Assembly (NCBI RefSeq): GCF_011045125.1
Contig: NZ_JAAKZF010000027.1
Coordinates: 1-64,000 of the forward strand
From: Allomesorhizobium camelthorni
GTDB lineage: Bacteria; Pseudomonadota; Alphaproteobacteria; Rhizobiales; Rhizobiaceae
DNA length: 64,000 nt
Reading direction: 5' to 3'
This document shows positions 1 through 11,860 of this stretch, in pieces. The notes under the pieces were generated by a model that was not told the origin of the DNA, made no database searches, and saw nothing but the letters and a program-made list of their open reading frames with translations. Position numbers and translations under genes: made by a program. Position 1 is the stretch's first letter, and every line of letters starts with the position of its first letter.

Positions 1-567
1 TGGTGATGACGACGCTGGTGCGCTCGTAGAGCGTGCTAAGCAGATGGAACAGCAGCGCGCTGATGCGCTAAACGGCAGGTATCCGAGTTCATCGAGGATG
101 ACGAGGTCGGAATGGGCGAGCCGGTCGGCGATCTGGCCTGCCTTGCCCTGTGCCTTCTCCTGCTCGAGGGCGTTGACGAGTTCGACGGTGGAGAAGAAGC
201 GCACGCGCTTGCGATGATGCTCGATCGCCTACACGCCGAGGGTGGTGGCGAGGTGGGTCTTGCCAGTTCCCGGACCGCCGACAAGCACGACGTTGTTGGC
301 ATCGTCCATGAACTCGCATCGATGGAGCTGGCGCACGAGGGCCTCGTTGATCTCGCTGCTGGCAAAGTCAAAGCCGGCCAGATCACGATAGACGGGGAAG
401 CGAGCTGCCTTGAGCTGATACGCCACGGACCTGACCTCCCGCTCTGCCATCTCGGCCTTCAGGAGCTGCGACAGGATCGGGATGACGGCCTCGAAGGCGG
501 GAGAGGCCTGCCCGGTCAGTTCGGCGACGGCTCGCGCCATGCCGTGCATCTTCAGACTCCTGAGCAT
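1..567 (-). pseudogene. istB: Broken IstB-like ATPase (IS21-family helper), partial
   Basis: This is the remnant of the AAA+ ATPase that assists the IS21 transposase. From the start near 567, the reading matches IstB through the Walker A region (GGPGTGKTHLATTLGV). An in-frame TAG then replaces a glutamine codon at about 229-231. The IstB reading resumes in the same frame (FFSTVELVNALEQ, then ILDELGYLP as Walker B) as far as about position 61. A small deletion next shifts the frame before FHLLSTLYERTSVV. The gene also runs off the left edge. With a nonsense mutation and a frameshift it is not functional. No istA is seen on the expected upstream side, where the IS630 element lies instead. Confidence 0.85.
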
Positions 568-584
568 GATGGCGATGGCGCCGC

Positions 585-1583
585 TAGAGCGGTTCATTGC
601 TTGATTGAATCGGGCGGGATTCCCTTGGGCTTTGGTTTGTGATTCAAGATGCTGGCTGGATGGAGGCCAGCATCTGATGACACGAGCCCTTTCGAATGAT
701 CTTCGTGAGCGTGTTGTTGCGGCGGTTGTTGCGGGTGAGAGCAGCCGTGCCGTGGCGTCCCGGTTCGGCGTAGCGGTTTCGTCGGTTGTGAAGTGGTCCC
801 AACGCTATCGTGCGACCGGCTCGGTGGCGCCGGGCAAGATGGGCGGCCATCGCAAACGCATTCTGGAGCCGCATCGGACGTTCGTGGCGGAGCGGATCAA
901 CCAAAACCCGCACCTGACGCTGCACGGGCTGAAGGACGAACTGGCCGCGCGAGGGGTCACGGTCTCCCACAATGCGGTCTGGCAGTTCCTGAGACGCGAG
1001 GGGCTGCGCTTCAAAAAAAACGCTGTTCGCCCTTGAGCAGGCGCGCGAGCCGACATCGCCCGCAGGCGCCAGCGCTGGCGGTCGTGGCAGGGCGGCCTTG
1101 ATCCCAGACGGCTCGTCTTCATCGACGAGACCTGGATCAAGACCAACATGGCCCCGCTGCGCGGCTGGGGGCCGAGGGGCAAGCATCTGCGCGGCTTTTC
1201 TCCGCATGGCCACTGGCGCACCCTGACCTTTCTCGGCGCACTGCGCTGCGACCAACTCACCGCGCCATGCGTTGGCGCCGCTCCTCAAGCCCGGCGACAT
1301 CGTGATCATGGACAATCTCGGCAGCCACAAATCCGCGGCCGTCCGTAAGATCATCAAGGCCGCGGGCGCCCGGCTCTGGTTCCTGCCGCCCTATTCTCCA
1401 GACCTCAACCCGATCGAACAGACCTTCGCCAAGATCAAGCACTGGATGCGACATGCCCAGAAGCGCACCGTCGAGGATACCTGGCGTCACATCGGCGCCC
1501 TCGTCGCAACCATCCAACCCGACGAATGCGACAACTATTTCGCAAATGCCGGCTACGCTTCCGTCAAACCATGAAACGCTCTA
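585..1583. mobile_element. Degenerate IS630-type insertion sequence with TA target duplication
   Basis: Imperfect inverted ends are visible. The left end begins GAGCGGTTCATTG at 587. The right end, read inward on the other strand, begins GAGCGTTTCATGG at 1581. About 14 of the first 17 bases match. Each end is flanked by CTAG, consistent with the TA duplication made by IS630/Tc1-mariner elements (TA at 585-586 and 1582-1583). The element is about 1 kb and carries one damaged DDE transposase. It lies immediately upstream of the istB remnant on one side and cuts a SnoaL-like gene on the other. Confidence 0.8.
677..1574 (+). pseudogene. IS630-family DDE transposase, frameshifted and internally deleted
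   Basis: The N-terminal helix-turn-helix (SRAVASRFGVAVSSVVKW) and winged region read well from ATG 677. The frame breaks at an A8 run at 1013-1020; some IS630 relatives use such a run for programmed frameshifting. A second indel of about 2 bases near 1047 is needed to recover ADIARRR. The catalytic block LVFIDETW follows. A deletion of very roughly 50-60 bases near 1265 then removes the stretch between LTAPC and [16 protein letters not shown]. The last acidic residue is in [11 protein letters not shown]. All three DDE residues can be located, but the coding sequence cannot make an intact enzyme. Confidence 0.85.
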
Positions 1584-1585
1584 GC

Positions 1586-1708
1586 GGGATTATCCGCTGG
1601 CAGCTTCGCTGGAGCGAGCGTGAGGCGGATCGGGTTCGAGGCGTCAACATCATGCGTGTCCGGGACGGAAAGATCGTCGAGGGTCTGGGCTACGTGAAGG
1701 GAGGCTGA
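1586..1708 (+). pseudogene. C-terminal remnant of a SnoaL/NTF2-like protein
   Basis: About 40 codons directly after the IS630 right end encode RWQLRWSERE and RVRGVNIMRVRDGKI and close with YVKGG. This matches the last beta strands of small SnoaL-like (nuclear transport factor 2 fold) proteins, which typically end in a similar RDGKI...YVKG motif. There is no start codon of its own. The 5' part must have been removed by the IS insertion or by an associated deletion. It was probably a partner of the monooxygenase-like gene that follows. The family call rests on a short segment. Confidence 0.5.
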
Positions 1709-1807
1709 CGTTCCGATCGCGAACCGGCGATCCTCGCGGGTCGCTATCCCAGACCATGCACGGCGGCATGTCGCCGGAATAGGGCACCAGCCCGAAGGAG
1801 CAGACCC

Positions 1808-2089
1808 ATGATCATCATAGCCGGCTACACCCGCACCGACGCTGAGAAGCGGGACGGCGCCGTGGAAGCCTTCAGGGGCATGGTCGAACGCGCGAGGGCG
1901 TACGACGGCTGTCTCGACTTCTCCATAAGCGCGGACGCGGTCGATCCGGAGCGCGTCAATCTCTTCGAATGCTGGCGCGACCAGACCACGCTGGACGCCT
2001 GACGCAAGGTCGCGAAGGGACCGCGCGGGAAACCTCGAGAGGTCGCCGTAAGCCTCTATCGCACCGACAAGGCCGAAAAGCCTTTCTGA
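1808..2089 (+). pseudogene. Antibiotic biosynthesis monooxygenase (ABM) domain protein, nonsense mutant
   Basis: Codons from ATG 1808 encode an ABM-type ferredoxin-like fold (MIIIAGYTRTDAEKR, then CLDFSISADAVDPERVNLFE and CWRDQTTLDA). An in-frame TGA at 2000-2002 sits where a tryptophan is expected in the family motif LDAWRK. The same frame continues as RKVAKGP and ends normally at 2087-2089 after KAEKPF. The original protein was about 93 aa, typical of these small quinol-monooxygenase or heme-degrading-like proteins. A ribosome-binding-like AAGGAG precedes the start. It is either a recent nonsense mutant or a recoded gene; the former is much more likely in this decayed region. Confidence 0.7.
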
Positions 2090-2387
2090 GGACGAGACGC
2101 CGCCCGGTCTGGCCACCGGGCGCCCAAGGAAGCGGTGAGGCCCAGCGAGATCGCATCCTGGGCACGAAAACCGAGCTGCTGCGGACGCTTGCCTCGGCTG
2201 CGAACGCAGAAACGGCGGTTTCTGGCGTTCGTAGTTTATGTGGAAGTGGCGCCCCAAACCTCGACGTGAGGGCGCACGATGTCGAAAAGGTCCGCGATGA
2301 CGGAGCGGGCTCTCGACGGAAATTTTTGATATCAGTGTGTTACGTCGTATTCTGGAGTGCCGCTGGATATTCCCGGCGACGCCTGAA
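2090..2387. other. Intergenic stretch without a recognisable gene
   Basis: About 300 bases lie between the broken ABM gene and the end of guaA. Reading frames are open in places, but nothing resembles a known protein and no ribosome-binding site precedes a likely start. It probably belongs to the same decayed segment as the preceding pseudogenes. Confidence 0.5.
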
Positions 2388-3959
2388 TCACTCCCACTCA
2401 ATCGTTCCCGGAGGCTTGCTCGTCACGTCGTAGACGACGCGGTTGATGCCGCGCACCTCGTTGATGATGCGGGTGGCGGCGGCGCCCAGGAAGCTCATGT
2501 CGTAGTGATAGAAATCGGCGGTCATGCCGTCGACCGAGGTCACCGCCCGCAGCGCGCAGACGAACTCGTAGGTGCGCCCGTCGCCCATGACGCCGACCGT
2601 CTGCACCGGCAGCAGCACCGCGAAGGCCTGCCAGATCGCATCGTAGAGACCGGCCTTGCGGATTTCGTCGAGATAGATGGCGTCGGCCTCGCGCAGGATT
2701 TCGAGCTTCTCGCGGGTGATGCCGCCGGGGCAGCGTATGGCAAGGCCTGGACCGGGGAAAGGATGGCGGCCGATGAAATGATCCGGCAGGCCGAGTTCCT
2801 TGCCGAGCACCCTCACCTCGTCCTTGAACAATTCGCGCAGCGGCTCGACCAGCTTCATGTTCATGCGCTCGGGAAGGCCGCCGACATTGTGGTGCGACTT
2901 GATCGTCACCGACGGGCCGCCGGTGAACGACACGCTTTCGATAACGTCGGGATAGAGCGTGCCCTGCGCCAGGAACTCCGCGCCGCCGAGCTTCTTGGCC
3001 TCTTCCTCGAACACCTCGATGAACAGCCGCCCGATCGTCTTGCGTTTTCTTTCCGGGTCCGCCTCGCCTTCCAGCGCATCGACGAAGCGGTCCACTGCAT
3101 CGACCAGGATCAGCGGCAAATTGTAGTGCTCACGGAACATGGTGACCACGTCGGCCGCCTCGCCCTTGCGCATCAGGCCGTGGTCGACAAGGATACAGGT
3201 CAGCTGGTCGCCCACCGCTTCGTGGATCAGCAGCGCCGCGACCGAAGAATCGACGCCGCCCGAAAGCGCGCAGATCACCTTGCCGTCGCCGACCTGCTTG
3301 CGGATCGCCTCTATCGCCTTCTCCTTGTAGGCGGCCATCGACCAGTCGCCCTTAATGCCGGCGATCTTGTGCACGAAGTTCTGCAGGAGCTTGGCGCCGT
3401 CGGGCGTGTGCACCACCTCGGGGTGGAACTGCACAGCGTAGAACCGCCGCGCCTCGTCGGCGATTGCCGCGAAGGGCGCGCCGGTCGATGTGCCGATGAT
3501 GCGGAAGCCTTCGGGAAGCGCAGTGACGCGGTCGCCATGGCTCATCCAGACCTGATGGCGCGTGCCCTTGGCCCAGACACCTTCGAACAGCGCACTGTCC
3601 TCATGTATATCAAGAAAGGCGCGGCCGAACTCACGGTGATGGCCGGCCTCGACCATGCCGCCGAGTTGGGCGCACATGGTCTGTTCGCCATAGCAGATGC
3701 CGAGCACGGGAATGCCAGCCTGGAAGACCGCGTCGGGAGCGCGAGGGCTGCCGATATCGACCGTCGAGTGCGGGCTGCCAGAGAGGATAACCGCCTTCGG
3801 CTGGATACGCCGAAACGCTTCCCCTGCCGACTGGAAGGGAACGATCTCGGAGAAGACCCCGGCCTCCCGCACGCGGCGCGCAATCAGCTGCGTCACCTGG
3901 CTGCCGAAGTCGATGATAAGGACGGTGTCGGGATGATTGGTGGTTTTCATGGCGGGCAT
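2388..3959 (-). CDS. guaA: GMP synthase (glutamine-hydrolysing)
   Basis: Converts XMP to GMP with ATP and glutamine, the last step of cytosolic guanine nucleotide synthesis. The 523 residues follow the standard order. An N-terminal class I glutamine amidotransferase domain has its nucleophile Cys89 in GICYGEQ, and the histidine and glutamate of the triad are in QFHPEV. The ATP pyrophosphatase domain has the PP-loop SGGVDSS. The C-terminal dimerisation domain ends PPGTIEWE. Length is normal for the family. An alternative start three codons in (MKTTNHP) is possible. The gene stands alone, with about 140 non-coding bases before the next upstream gene. The identification is secure. Confidence 0.97.
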   Translation of the reverse strand: MPAMKTTNHPDTVLIIDFGSQVTQLIARRVREAGVFSEIVPFQSAGEAFRRIQPKAVILSGSPHSTVDIGSPRAPDAVFQAGIPVLGICYGEQTMCAQLGGMVEAGHHREFGRAFLDIHEDSALFEGVWAKGTRHQVWMSHGDRVTALPEGFRIIGTSTGAPFAAIADEARRFYAVQFHPEVVHTPDGAKLLQNFVHKIAGIKGDWSMAAYKEKAIEAIRKQVGDGKVICALSGGVDSSVAALLIHEAVGDQLTCILVDHGLMRKGEAADVVTMFREHYNLPLILVDAVDRFVDALEGEADPERKRKTIGRLFIEVFEEEAKKLGGAEFLAQGTLYPDVIESVSFTGGPSVTIKSHHNVGGLPERMNMKLVEPLRELFKDEVRVLGKELGLPDHFIGRHPFPGPGLAIRCPGGITREKLEILREADAIYLDEIRKAGLYDAIWQAFAVLLPVQTVGVMGDGRTYEFVCALRAVTSVDGMTADFYHYDMSFLGAAATRIINEVRGINRVVYDVTSKPPGTIEWE

Positions 3960-4102
3960 TTAAAGAAAAGAGTGAGTCGACGCAATGGGTTGCCGACAGG
4001 CGCGGACAATCCGATTCACGGCGCTCGCGGATCGATTCAAATACTTCATCCGGCAAATGAACCGAACGCCAGCCGTTCCATCCGTTGAGTCGAAGCGTGG
4101 CG

Positions 4103-4750
4103 CTAACGCGTTGTTTTGCCTTCGATCCCCAGCGAACCGTTCTCGATCGCGGCCTCCAGCATGCCGACTGCCGCGGCCAGCTTCTCGTCGATGACGTGCA
4201 GATATTCGGTCCAGTCGGAGACGTGCTTCAATTCGGCCGCGCCGTCGGAAATGCCGCGCAGGCCGATCAACTCGACGCCGAAACGCTGGCAGGCGCGCAG
4301 CACCGCGAAGGTTTCCATGTCGACCATGTCCTCGGCGATGGCGTCATAGGCAGCGCCGGAAACAATCGCCGCACCCGTCGAGAGAGACGCTTCCCGGATG
4401 CCGGGAATACGCAGCGGCAAAGGCACGGTGACAGGCAAGTCGAGAAAAGGCGTCGCACCCTTCTCGAAGCCGAGCGCGGAAGCGTCCATGTCGCGGTAGG
4501 ACACCGAGACCGCCTGGTAGATTTCGGTCTGCTCGAGCGTGCGGCTGCCGGCGGAGCCGAGCGAGACGACGAGATCGGGAAGAGCGTTCCGGGCTTGCAG
4601 GCGGTCCAGTTCCACCCCCATGGCAACGCCGGATTCGACGGGGCCGACGCCGGTCATGAAGGGCGAGATCAGACGCTGCAGATGCGGGCCGTATTCGGCG
4701 TCGACAGCCATGACGAACAGGACGGATCTGCCGGCAACGCTCTCGGCCAC
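4103..4750 (-). CDS. mtnN: 5'-methylthioadenosine/S-adenosylhomocysteine nucleosidase
   Basis: Hydrolyses methylthioadenosine or S-adenosylhomocysteine to adenine and the thioribose, as part of methionine salvage. The 215-aa protein has the nucleoside phosphorylase fold. VVSLGSAGS is the substrate loop. VDMETFAVLRAC carries the Met-Glu pair that binds ribose. RGISDGA contains the catalytic aspartate region. It starts with GTG (VAESVAGRS), four bases after the stop codon of the thioesterase gene, so the two are almost certainly co-transcribed. Which of the two substrates is preferred cannot be told from sequence; many alphaproteobacterial relatives are annotated simply as MTA nucleosidase. Confidence 0.88.
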   Translation of the reverse strand: MAESVAGRSVLFVMAVDAEYGPHLQRLISPFMTGVGPVESGVAMGVELDRLQARNALPDLVVSLGSAGSRTLEQTEIYQAVSVSYRDMDASALGFEKGATPFLDLPVTVPLPLRIPGIREASLSTGAAIVSGAAYDAIAEDMVDMETFAVLRACQRFGVELIGLRGISDGAAELKHVSDWTEYLHVIDEKLAAAVGMLEAAIENGSLGIEGKTTR

Positions 4751-4754
4751 CGGC

Positions 4755-5219
4755 TCAGCCTTCTATGCCGTCGCGGCCGACAACGGTCATCATCGTTCCC
4801 GTCATGGTGGCGATCAGCTTGGCTTCGCCATCCGCCGCGAAGGCGTATGCCTGGCCGTCGGCGACGACGATGGTGCGGCCGGGCTTGGTGACCGAACCGC
4901 GAAACAGGAAGCGCTCGCCCTTGCCCGGCGCGAGCAGGTTGACCTTGAATTCGATGGTCAGAACGGCGGCGTTTTCGGGCATCATCGAGAATGCCGCATA
5001 GCCGCAGGCCGAATCGAGAGCGGTCGAGATGATGCCGGCGTGGAGAAAACCGTGCTGCTGCGTCAGCGCGCCGGAATAGGCCATCTCGATCTCGACGGTG
5101 CCGGGCGTCACCAGCGTCAGCTCGGCGCCGATCGTCGTCATGACGCTCTGGCGCGAGAAGGACTTCCTTACGCGCTCCTCATAGTCGGGAGCCGACACAA
5201 TCGTCGCAGCCATTGCCAT
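4755..5219 (-). CDS. PaaI-family hotdog-fold thioesterase
   Basis: A roughly 154-aa single hotdog domain, read from MAMAATIVSAPDYEERVR. The family signature GFLHAGIISTALDSACGYAA contains the HGG-like helix start and the acidic residue expected for acyl-CoA thioesterases of the PaaI/YdiI type. The strands LTIEFKVNLLAPGKGE and TIVVADGQAYA complete the fold. It probably hydrolyses acyl-CoA thioesters in the cytosol; the substrate is unknown. It lies between the RsmB-like gene (about 60 bases upstream) and mtnN (4 bases downstream) on the same strand. The start could be two codons later, or up to 17 codons earlier. Confidence 0.85.
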   Translation of the reverse strand: MAMAATIVSAPDYEERVRKSFSRQSVMTTIGAELTLVTPGTVEIEMAYSGALTQQHGFLHAGIISTALDSACGYAAFSMMPENAAVLTIEFKVNLLAPGKGERFLFRGSVTKPGRTIVVADGQAYAFAADGEAKLIATMTGTMMTVVGRDGIEG

Positions 5220-5282
5220 GCCCTTGTTGCTCAGCCCCGACTTTATCGCAAAGGTGGGAGCATGTTGCAATGCAACAATCGC

Positions 5283-6572
5283 TTAGTCGGCGCGGCGCAG
5301 CGCGGCGAAATAGAAACCGTCCGTGCCGCTCCGCGCCGGCGTCAGCACGATACCGCCGTCGGGCGCGATGCGGGCAGAGGCCGCGCGGCCCGGGAAATGA
5401 CTTTCCCACAGCGCCTGGTGATCGACGGGAGAAAAATCTGGGTTATCCGAAGCGAAGCGGCCGATCTGGTCGCGGTTTTCCTCGTCGAACACCGAACAGG
5501 TGATGTAGACCAGCAGCCCGCCGGGCTTCACGTGAACCTTGGCGGCTTCGAGGATCGCCGCCTGCTCCCCCTTGCGTACGTCAAGCTGCCTCTGGGTCAG
5601 CCGCCATTTGGCGTCGGGCCGACGTCGCCAGGTGCCGCTGCCAGTGCACGGCGCGTCGATCAGCACGATATCCATGTGGCCTTGCAAGGCGACAAGCTCG
5701 GCCGGCTTCGTGACGATCTGGATGTTGCGGTTGTCCGAACGCCTGATGCGGTCGAAGATCGGCGCAAGCCGGACCTTTTCGGCGTCGTGGGCAAAAATCT
5801 GGCCGTGATTTTCCATGATGGCGGACAATGCAAGCGTCTTGCCCCCGGCGCCGGCGCAGAAATCCAGCACCTGCATTCCGGGCTTGGCGCCGGCGAGCTC
5901 GGCGGCGATCTGCGAGCCCTCGTCCTGCACCTCGAACCAGCCCTTCTGGAAGGCCGGTTCAGCCTGCACGTTAGGGTGACGGCCGCTGCCGTCGATCGGA
6001 GGAATGCGGATACCCTGCGAGGCAAGGCTGGTCGCAGCTGCGCCCATGCCCGACAGTTCGCCGAGAATGCGGTCGCGATTGGCGTTGATGGTGTTGACCC
6101 TGAGATCGAGCGGCGGCCGCGCCGCCAGCGCCCTGCCCTCTTCAACCCAATCCGCGCCGAACGCCTGCTCCAGAATCGGCGCGCACCAATCGGGGCAGTC
6201 CGCTCGCACAGCCTCGGGCGCGTCATCGAGGGAGCGCGAGGCAATCGCGTTCAGTTCCTCGGAGCTCAACGGCGGCGGGGCGAAGCGGTCGCCCTCGAGC
6301 GCCTGGTTCAGCGATTGCGCGGTTTCACGCCATTCCAGAAGCAGCGCGCCGAAGCCGATGGCGCGCGGCGTGTCGTCGCCCAGCATCCAGCCGGCTGAAC
6401 GCTTGCGGCGCAGCGCGTCGTAGACGATATTGCCGATCGCCGCCCTGTCGCCCGCCCCGGCGAAGCGGTGTGAAAGACCCCAGTCCTTCAGCGCATCGGC
6501 TGCCGGCCGGCGCCTCTTCTCGATGTCCTCGAGCACTTCAATGGCTGCCGCCAGCCTTCCGCCAAGTCGCAT
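5283..6572 (-). CDS. RsmB/NOP-family RNA (cytosine-5) methyltransferase
   Basis: A SAM-dependent m5C RNA methyltransferase, probably acting on 16S rRNA. The 429-aa protein has an N-terminal helical NusB-like/RsmB accessory region. The Rossmann methyltransferase domain follows: motif I is LDFCAGAGGKTLALS, motif IV is DAPCTGSGTWRRRPDAKW with the TC/PC cysteine, and motif VI is YITCSVF with the second catalytic cysteine. Both cysteines of the family mechanism are present. It starts at ATG 6572. Genes of this type often sit near guaA in rhizobia. The exact target base is not deducible, so no symbol is assigned. Confidence 0.9.
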   Translation of the reverse strand: MRLGGRLAAAIEVLEDIEKRRRPAADALKDWGLSHRFAGAGDRAAIGNIVYDALRRKRSAGWMLGDDTPRAIGFGALLLEWRETAQSLNQALEGDRFAPPPLSSEELNAIASRSLDDAPEAVRADCPDWCAPILEQAFGADWVEEGRALAARPPLDLRVNTINANRDRILGELSGMGAAATSLASQGIRIPPIDGSGRHPNVQAEPAFQKGWFEVQDEGSQIAAELAGAKPGMQVLDFCAGAGGKTLALSAIMENHGQIFAHDAEKVRLAPIFDRIRRSDNRNIQIVTKPAELVALQGHMDIVLIDAPCTGSGTWRRRPDAKWRLTQRQLDVRKGEQAAILEAAKVHVKPGGLLVYITCSVFDEENRDQIGRFASDNPDFSPVDHQALWESHFPGRAASARIAPDGGIVLTPARSGTDGFYFAALRRAD

Positions 6573-6685
6573 TTTGGTATTCCCTATTTCGGTGAACCCG
6601 AGAATGCCTGCCTACCTGCCGGATGCGAGCCGCACAAGCCGCCGCATAGCCCACCACGCAAATTCCGGATGCCTGCTCCCGAAGA

Positions 6686-6713
6686 CAAAACAGGCGCGGA
6701 TCGCTCCGCGCCT
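6686..6713 (-). terminator. Rho-independent terminator after katG
   Basis: A 9-bp perfect stem (AGGCGCGGA paired with TCCGCGCCT, loop TCGC) at 6692-6713. Read on the minus strand it is followed by TGTTTTG. It lies about 30 bases beyond the katG stop codon, so it fits an intrinsic terminator for katG. Confidence 0.7.
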
Positions 6714-6744
6714 GCCGTTCCTGTCAGCTTCTTGAAGCGGAGGA

Positions 6745-9112
<2,368 letters not shown>

Positions 9113-10027
9113 ATGATAAAGCTTACCATCCGCCAGATGGAATATTTCGAGGCGCTGGCCCAGACCCTGCATTTCGGGCGGGCCGCGGAACTTGCCGGCG
9201 TGACCCAGCCGGCACTCTCGGCGCAGATTTCCGAGATGGAGGCGCGGCTCGGCGGCCGGCTGTTCGAGCGGGGCGGAAAGTCGGTGGCCATGACAATTGA
9301 AGCGCAGGCTCTGCTGCCGCGCATCGAGACGATCCTGGCCGACATACGCGGTGTCGAGAGCATTGCGCGGCGCGGCCGCTCCGCGATGGAAGGGCGATTC
9401 CGGCTGGGCATCATCCCGACCATCGCGCCCTACCTGCTGCCGCATGTGCTGCCCGACCTGAAGTCGCGCTTTCCCACGCTCGTCCTGGAACTGCGCGAGG
9501 CGGTGACGGGGTCGCTTGCCGAGGAGACCGCGGCCGGCCGGCTCGACGGGTTCATCGCCGCCATGCCGCTCGATTTTCCGGGACTGGTCACGGAGGCGCT
9601 GTTCGAGGACCGCTTTTTCCTGGCGGTGCCGGCGAACGATCCCGAATTCGCTTCGCCGCCGGTGCCGCCGGAAAGCCCGGCGCTGGAGCGGCTGATGCTG
9701 CTCGAGGAAGGCCATTGCCTGCGCGAGCAGGCGCTGTCGGTGTGCGGCAGCGTCAAGCCGGTAGCGATGGCGAGCTACGGCGCGACCAGCCTGACGACGC
9801 TGCTTCAGATGGTCGCGCACGGGCTCGGCGTCACGCTCATTCCCGAAATGGCGATAGGGCCGGCGAGCGATATGCGCGATTTGAAGATCCTGCCATTCAT
9901 GGAGCCGATGCCGTCGCGGACCGTCTGCCTGGCCTGGCGGCGCAACAGCCGCAGGCATGACGAATGCGTCGAGCTCGCCGGCATAATGCGCGGCCTGCGC
10001 GGCGCGCTTTTGCCCCAGGCGGCGTGA
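9113..10027 (+). CDS. oxyR: LysR-type peroxide sensor OxyR
   Basis: A 304-aa LysR-family regulator. The N-terminal winged helix-turn-helix contains GRAAELAGVTQPALSAQI at about residues 22-39. In the effector domain, Cys202 (EEGHCLRE) and Cys211 (ALSVC) are nine residues apart. This spacing matches the Cys199/Cys208 pair of E. coli OxyR, which forms the peroxide-induced disulfide. Its position next to divergent katG supports the role as katG activator. ATG 9113 is the first start and gives the normal N-terminus. The specific call is well supported by the cysteine pair and the neighbour. Confidence 0.95.
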   Translation: MIKLTIRQMEYFEALAQTLHFGRAAELAGVTQPALSAQISEMEARLGGRLFERGGKSVAMTIEAQALLPRIETILADIRGVESIARRGRSAMEGRFRLGIIPTIAPYLLPHVLPDLKSRFPTLVLELREAVTGSLAEETAAGRLDGFIAAMPLDFPGLVTEALFEDRFFLAVPANDPEFASPPVPPESPALERLMLLEEGHCLREQALSVCGSVKPVAMASYGATSLTTLLQMVAHGLGVTLIPEMAIGPASDMRDLKILPFMEPMPSRTVCLAWRRNSRRHDECVELAGIMRGLRGALLPQAA

Positions 10028-10030
10028 ATT

Positions 10031-10729
10031 TCACGACAAATGTGAAAGTGCAGCCGAAATCGAGCGGACGGCCTTTTCGTCGGCAGCGCTGCGTTCCTTT
10101 CGCGAGGAAGCCAGGCAGGCCTGCGAGCGCAGGATTATGCCGTCCTGCAGCACTTTCAGATGGTTGGCGCGCAGCGTCGAGCCGGTGGTGGTTATGTCGA
10201 CAACAACATCCGCCGAGCCGGCCGCCGGCGCCCCCTCGGTCGCGCCGAGGCTTTCGACGATACGGTAGACCTGGATGCCGTGCTTGCCCGAAAAGAACTG
10301 CTGCGTCAGCCGCCAGTATTTTGTGGCGATGCGCAGGCGGCGGCCGTGGCGCTGGCGGAAATCGGCGGCGACATCGTCGAGGTCGGCCATGGTGTCGACG
10401 TCGAGCCAGATTTCCGGCACCGCGACCACGACATCGGCATGGCCGAAGCCGAGGCGGGCCACGATTTCCGCACGCGATTCCCAGTCAGCCAGCGTCTCGC
10501 GCAACAGATCCTCGCCGGTGATGCCGAGATCGATAGTCCCTTGCCCGATCTCGCCGGCGATTTCCGACGCCGACAGAAACGCCACCTCGACATCGCTCCG
10601 GCCCTCGATGCGGGCGCGGTATTTGCGCTCGTCGCCGGGCAAGGTGACGGCGAGGCCGGCCTTGGCCAGCACCTCCAGCGCCTGTTCCCTGAGCCGGCCT
10701 TTCGAGGGTATGGCGAGCGTGATGGTCAC
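10031..10729 (-). CDS. hisG: ATP phosphoribosyltransferase, short form
   Basis: First step of histidine biosynthesis, joining ATP and PRPP. The protein is 232 aa, the short HisG type, which lacks the C-terminal regulatory domain and needs HisZ. Typical segments are [17 protein letters not shown] and the PRPP loop [12 protein letters not shown]. It begins with GTG 10729, overlapping the hisZ stop codon by four bases (GTGA), which implies translational coupling. The last part ([16 protein letters not shown]) is the usual end helix. The order hisS, hisZ, hisG on one strand is common in rhizobia. The GTG start is chosen because it aligns with [11 protein letters not shown] of relatives. Confidence 0.95.
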   Translation of the reverse strand: MTITLAIPSKGRLREQALEVLAKAGLAVTLPGDERKYRARIEGRSDVEVAFLSASEIAGEIGQGTIDLGITGEDLLRETLADWESRAEIVARLGFGHADVVVAVPEIWLDVDTMADLDDVAADFRQRHGRRLRIATKYWRLTQQFFSGKHGIQVYRIVESLGATEGAPAAGSADVVVDITTTGSTLRANHLKVLQDGIILRSQACLASSRKERSAADEKAVRSISAALSHLS

Positions 10730-11844
10730 TTGCCGCCCTCCGCCAGGCTTTCGATGCGGTCGAGCCAGACCGAGAATCCGACGCCGGGGATTTTGTCCCG
10801 TGCGCCAAGCAGCGTCAGCAGCCGGTCGTAGCGGCCGCCGCCAACCAGAGGCCGGTCGGAGTCCGGCACGGCAATCTCGAAAACCAGGCCCGTATAGTAA
10901 TCGAGCGGGCGGCCGAAGGCGGCGTCGTAATGGATCGCGCCGACCGGCAGGCCGTGACGGGCGATCGCCGCGGCGCGGGCAGCGAAATTGTTGAGCGCCG
11001 CGCCCAGCGACAGGCCGGAGCCGGCGGCGAATTTTTCGAGCGCGCTTGCCGCATCGGCGAGCGGCACATGGATCGCCAGAAACGTCTTCAGCGCGTCGAA
11101 GGCTTCGGCCGACAGGCGCACGCTCCTGAGTTCCGCCCGCTCGATCAGACGGCGGGCGATTTCGTCCGGAGTGCGCCCGGCGGATGGCGACAAGCCGGCC
11201 TCCTCCATGCCGGCCGTGATATGGGCGGCCAGCCGACCGGCATCGCCGTCGGCGACGAGCGAGGCCACGGGCTCCGCAAGCGACGTATTGCGGGGCGGAG
11301 TGGCGAGATCGGCAAGGGCCGCAGCCAGCATATCGGCCAAGCCGAAGGCGCGGGCGAGCCGCATGCGCCAGCCCCGCGGCAGGCCGAGCGCGGCCAGCAC
11401 CGCCTCGAAGATAGTCTGGTCGCCGAGCGTGATTTTCAGTTCGCGGCCGGGCAGCGCGAGCTTGAGCAGAGCATGCGCGTCGGCCACCGAGCGCGCGTCG
11501 GCTTCGGCCGTATTCTTCTCGCCGAGGTCTTCGATGCCGGCCTGGAAGAATTCGGCTTCGCCCTCGCGGCGCTGGCGAAAAACCTCGCCGAGATAGGCAT
11601 AGCGGCGCGGCGTGCCGGCCTGCGAAGCGATGTGGTCGAGGCAGACTGGGATGGTGAATTCGGGGCGCAGGCACAGTGTCTGCCCGGTCTCGCTTTCGGT
11701 GAGGAAAATGCGGCGGCGCAGATCCTCGCCGGCCATGTCGAGGAACGGGTCGGCCGGCTGCAGCACCGCCACTTCGACGGGGTCCGCGCCGCGCTCGGCG
11801 AAGAGGGCAAGGATTTTTGGGGCGATGGCGGGGTAGCGGGTCAT
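10726..11844 (-). CDS. hisZ: HisZ, regulatory subunit of ATP phosphoribosyltransferase
   Basis: A HisRS-like paralogue that cannot charge tRNA but forms the hetero-octamer with short HisG and confers feedback control by histidine. From [10 protein letters not shown] the protein is 372 aa. It carries class II synthetase-like motifs: [10 protein letters not shown] (motif 2 strand region), [17 protein letters not shown], and near the end [12 protein letters not shown] and GGGRYDRLL (histidine-binding motifs). A longer frame to 11901 would run into a palindromic repeat, so the internal ATG at 11844 is preferred. It lies downstream of hisS, separated by about 270 bp of repeat sequence, and overlaps hisG by four bases. 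Confidence 0.93.
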   Translation of the reverse strand: MTRYPAIAPKILALFAERGADPVEVAVLQPADPFLDMAGEDLRRRIFLTESETGQTLCLRPEFTIPVCLDHIASQAGTPRRYAYLGEVFRQRREGEAEFFQAGIEDLGEKNTAEADARSVADAHALLKLALPGRELKITLGDQTIFEAVLAALGLPRGWRMRLARAFGLADMLAAALADLATPPRNTSLAEPVASLVADGDAGRLAAHITAGMEEAGLSPSAGRTPDEIARRLIERAELRSVRLSAEAFDALKTFLAIHVPLADAASALEKFAAGSGLSLGAALNNFAARAAAIARHGLPVGAIHYDAAFGRPLDYYTGLVFEIAVPDSDRPLVGGGRYDRLLTLLGARDKIPGVGFSVWLDRIESLAEGGK

Positions 11845-11860
11845 GGGCGGCGTATCACCT

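Noticed and set aside
1013..1020. A8 run as a functional programmed frameshift site of an active IS630 transposase
   Set aside because: Even if the run is a genuine slippery site, a second indel and an internal deletion downstream mean no functional protein can result.
2337..4088. 583-codon open frame on the + strand opposite guaA
   Set aside because: It is the complementary shadow of guaA, whose motifs and start are unambiguous. The translation is rich in His, Arg and Asp and resembles no protein.
4539..6398. 619-codon open frame on the + strand opposite the RsmB-like and thioesterase genes
   Set aside because: It spans several genes of the other strand and has no recognisable domain.
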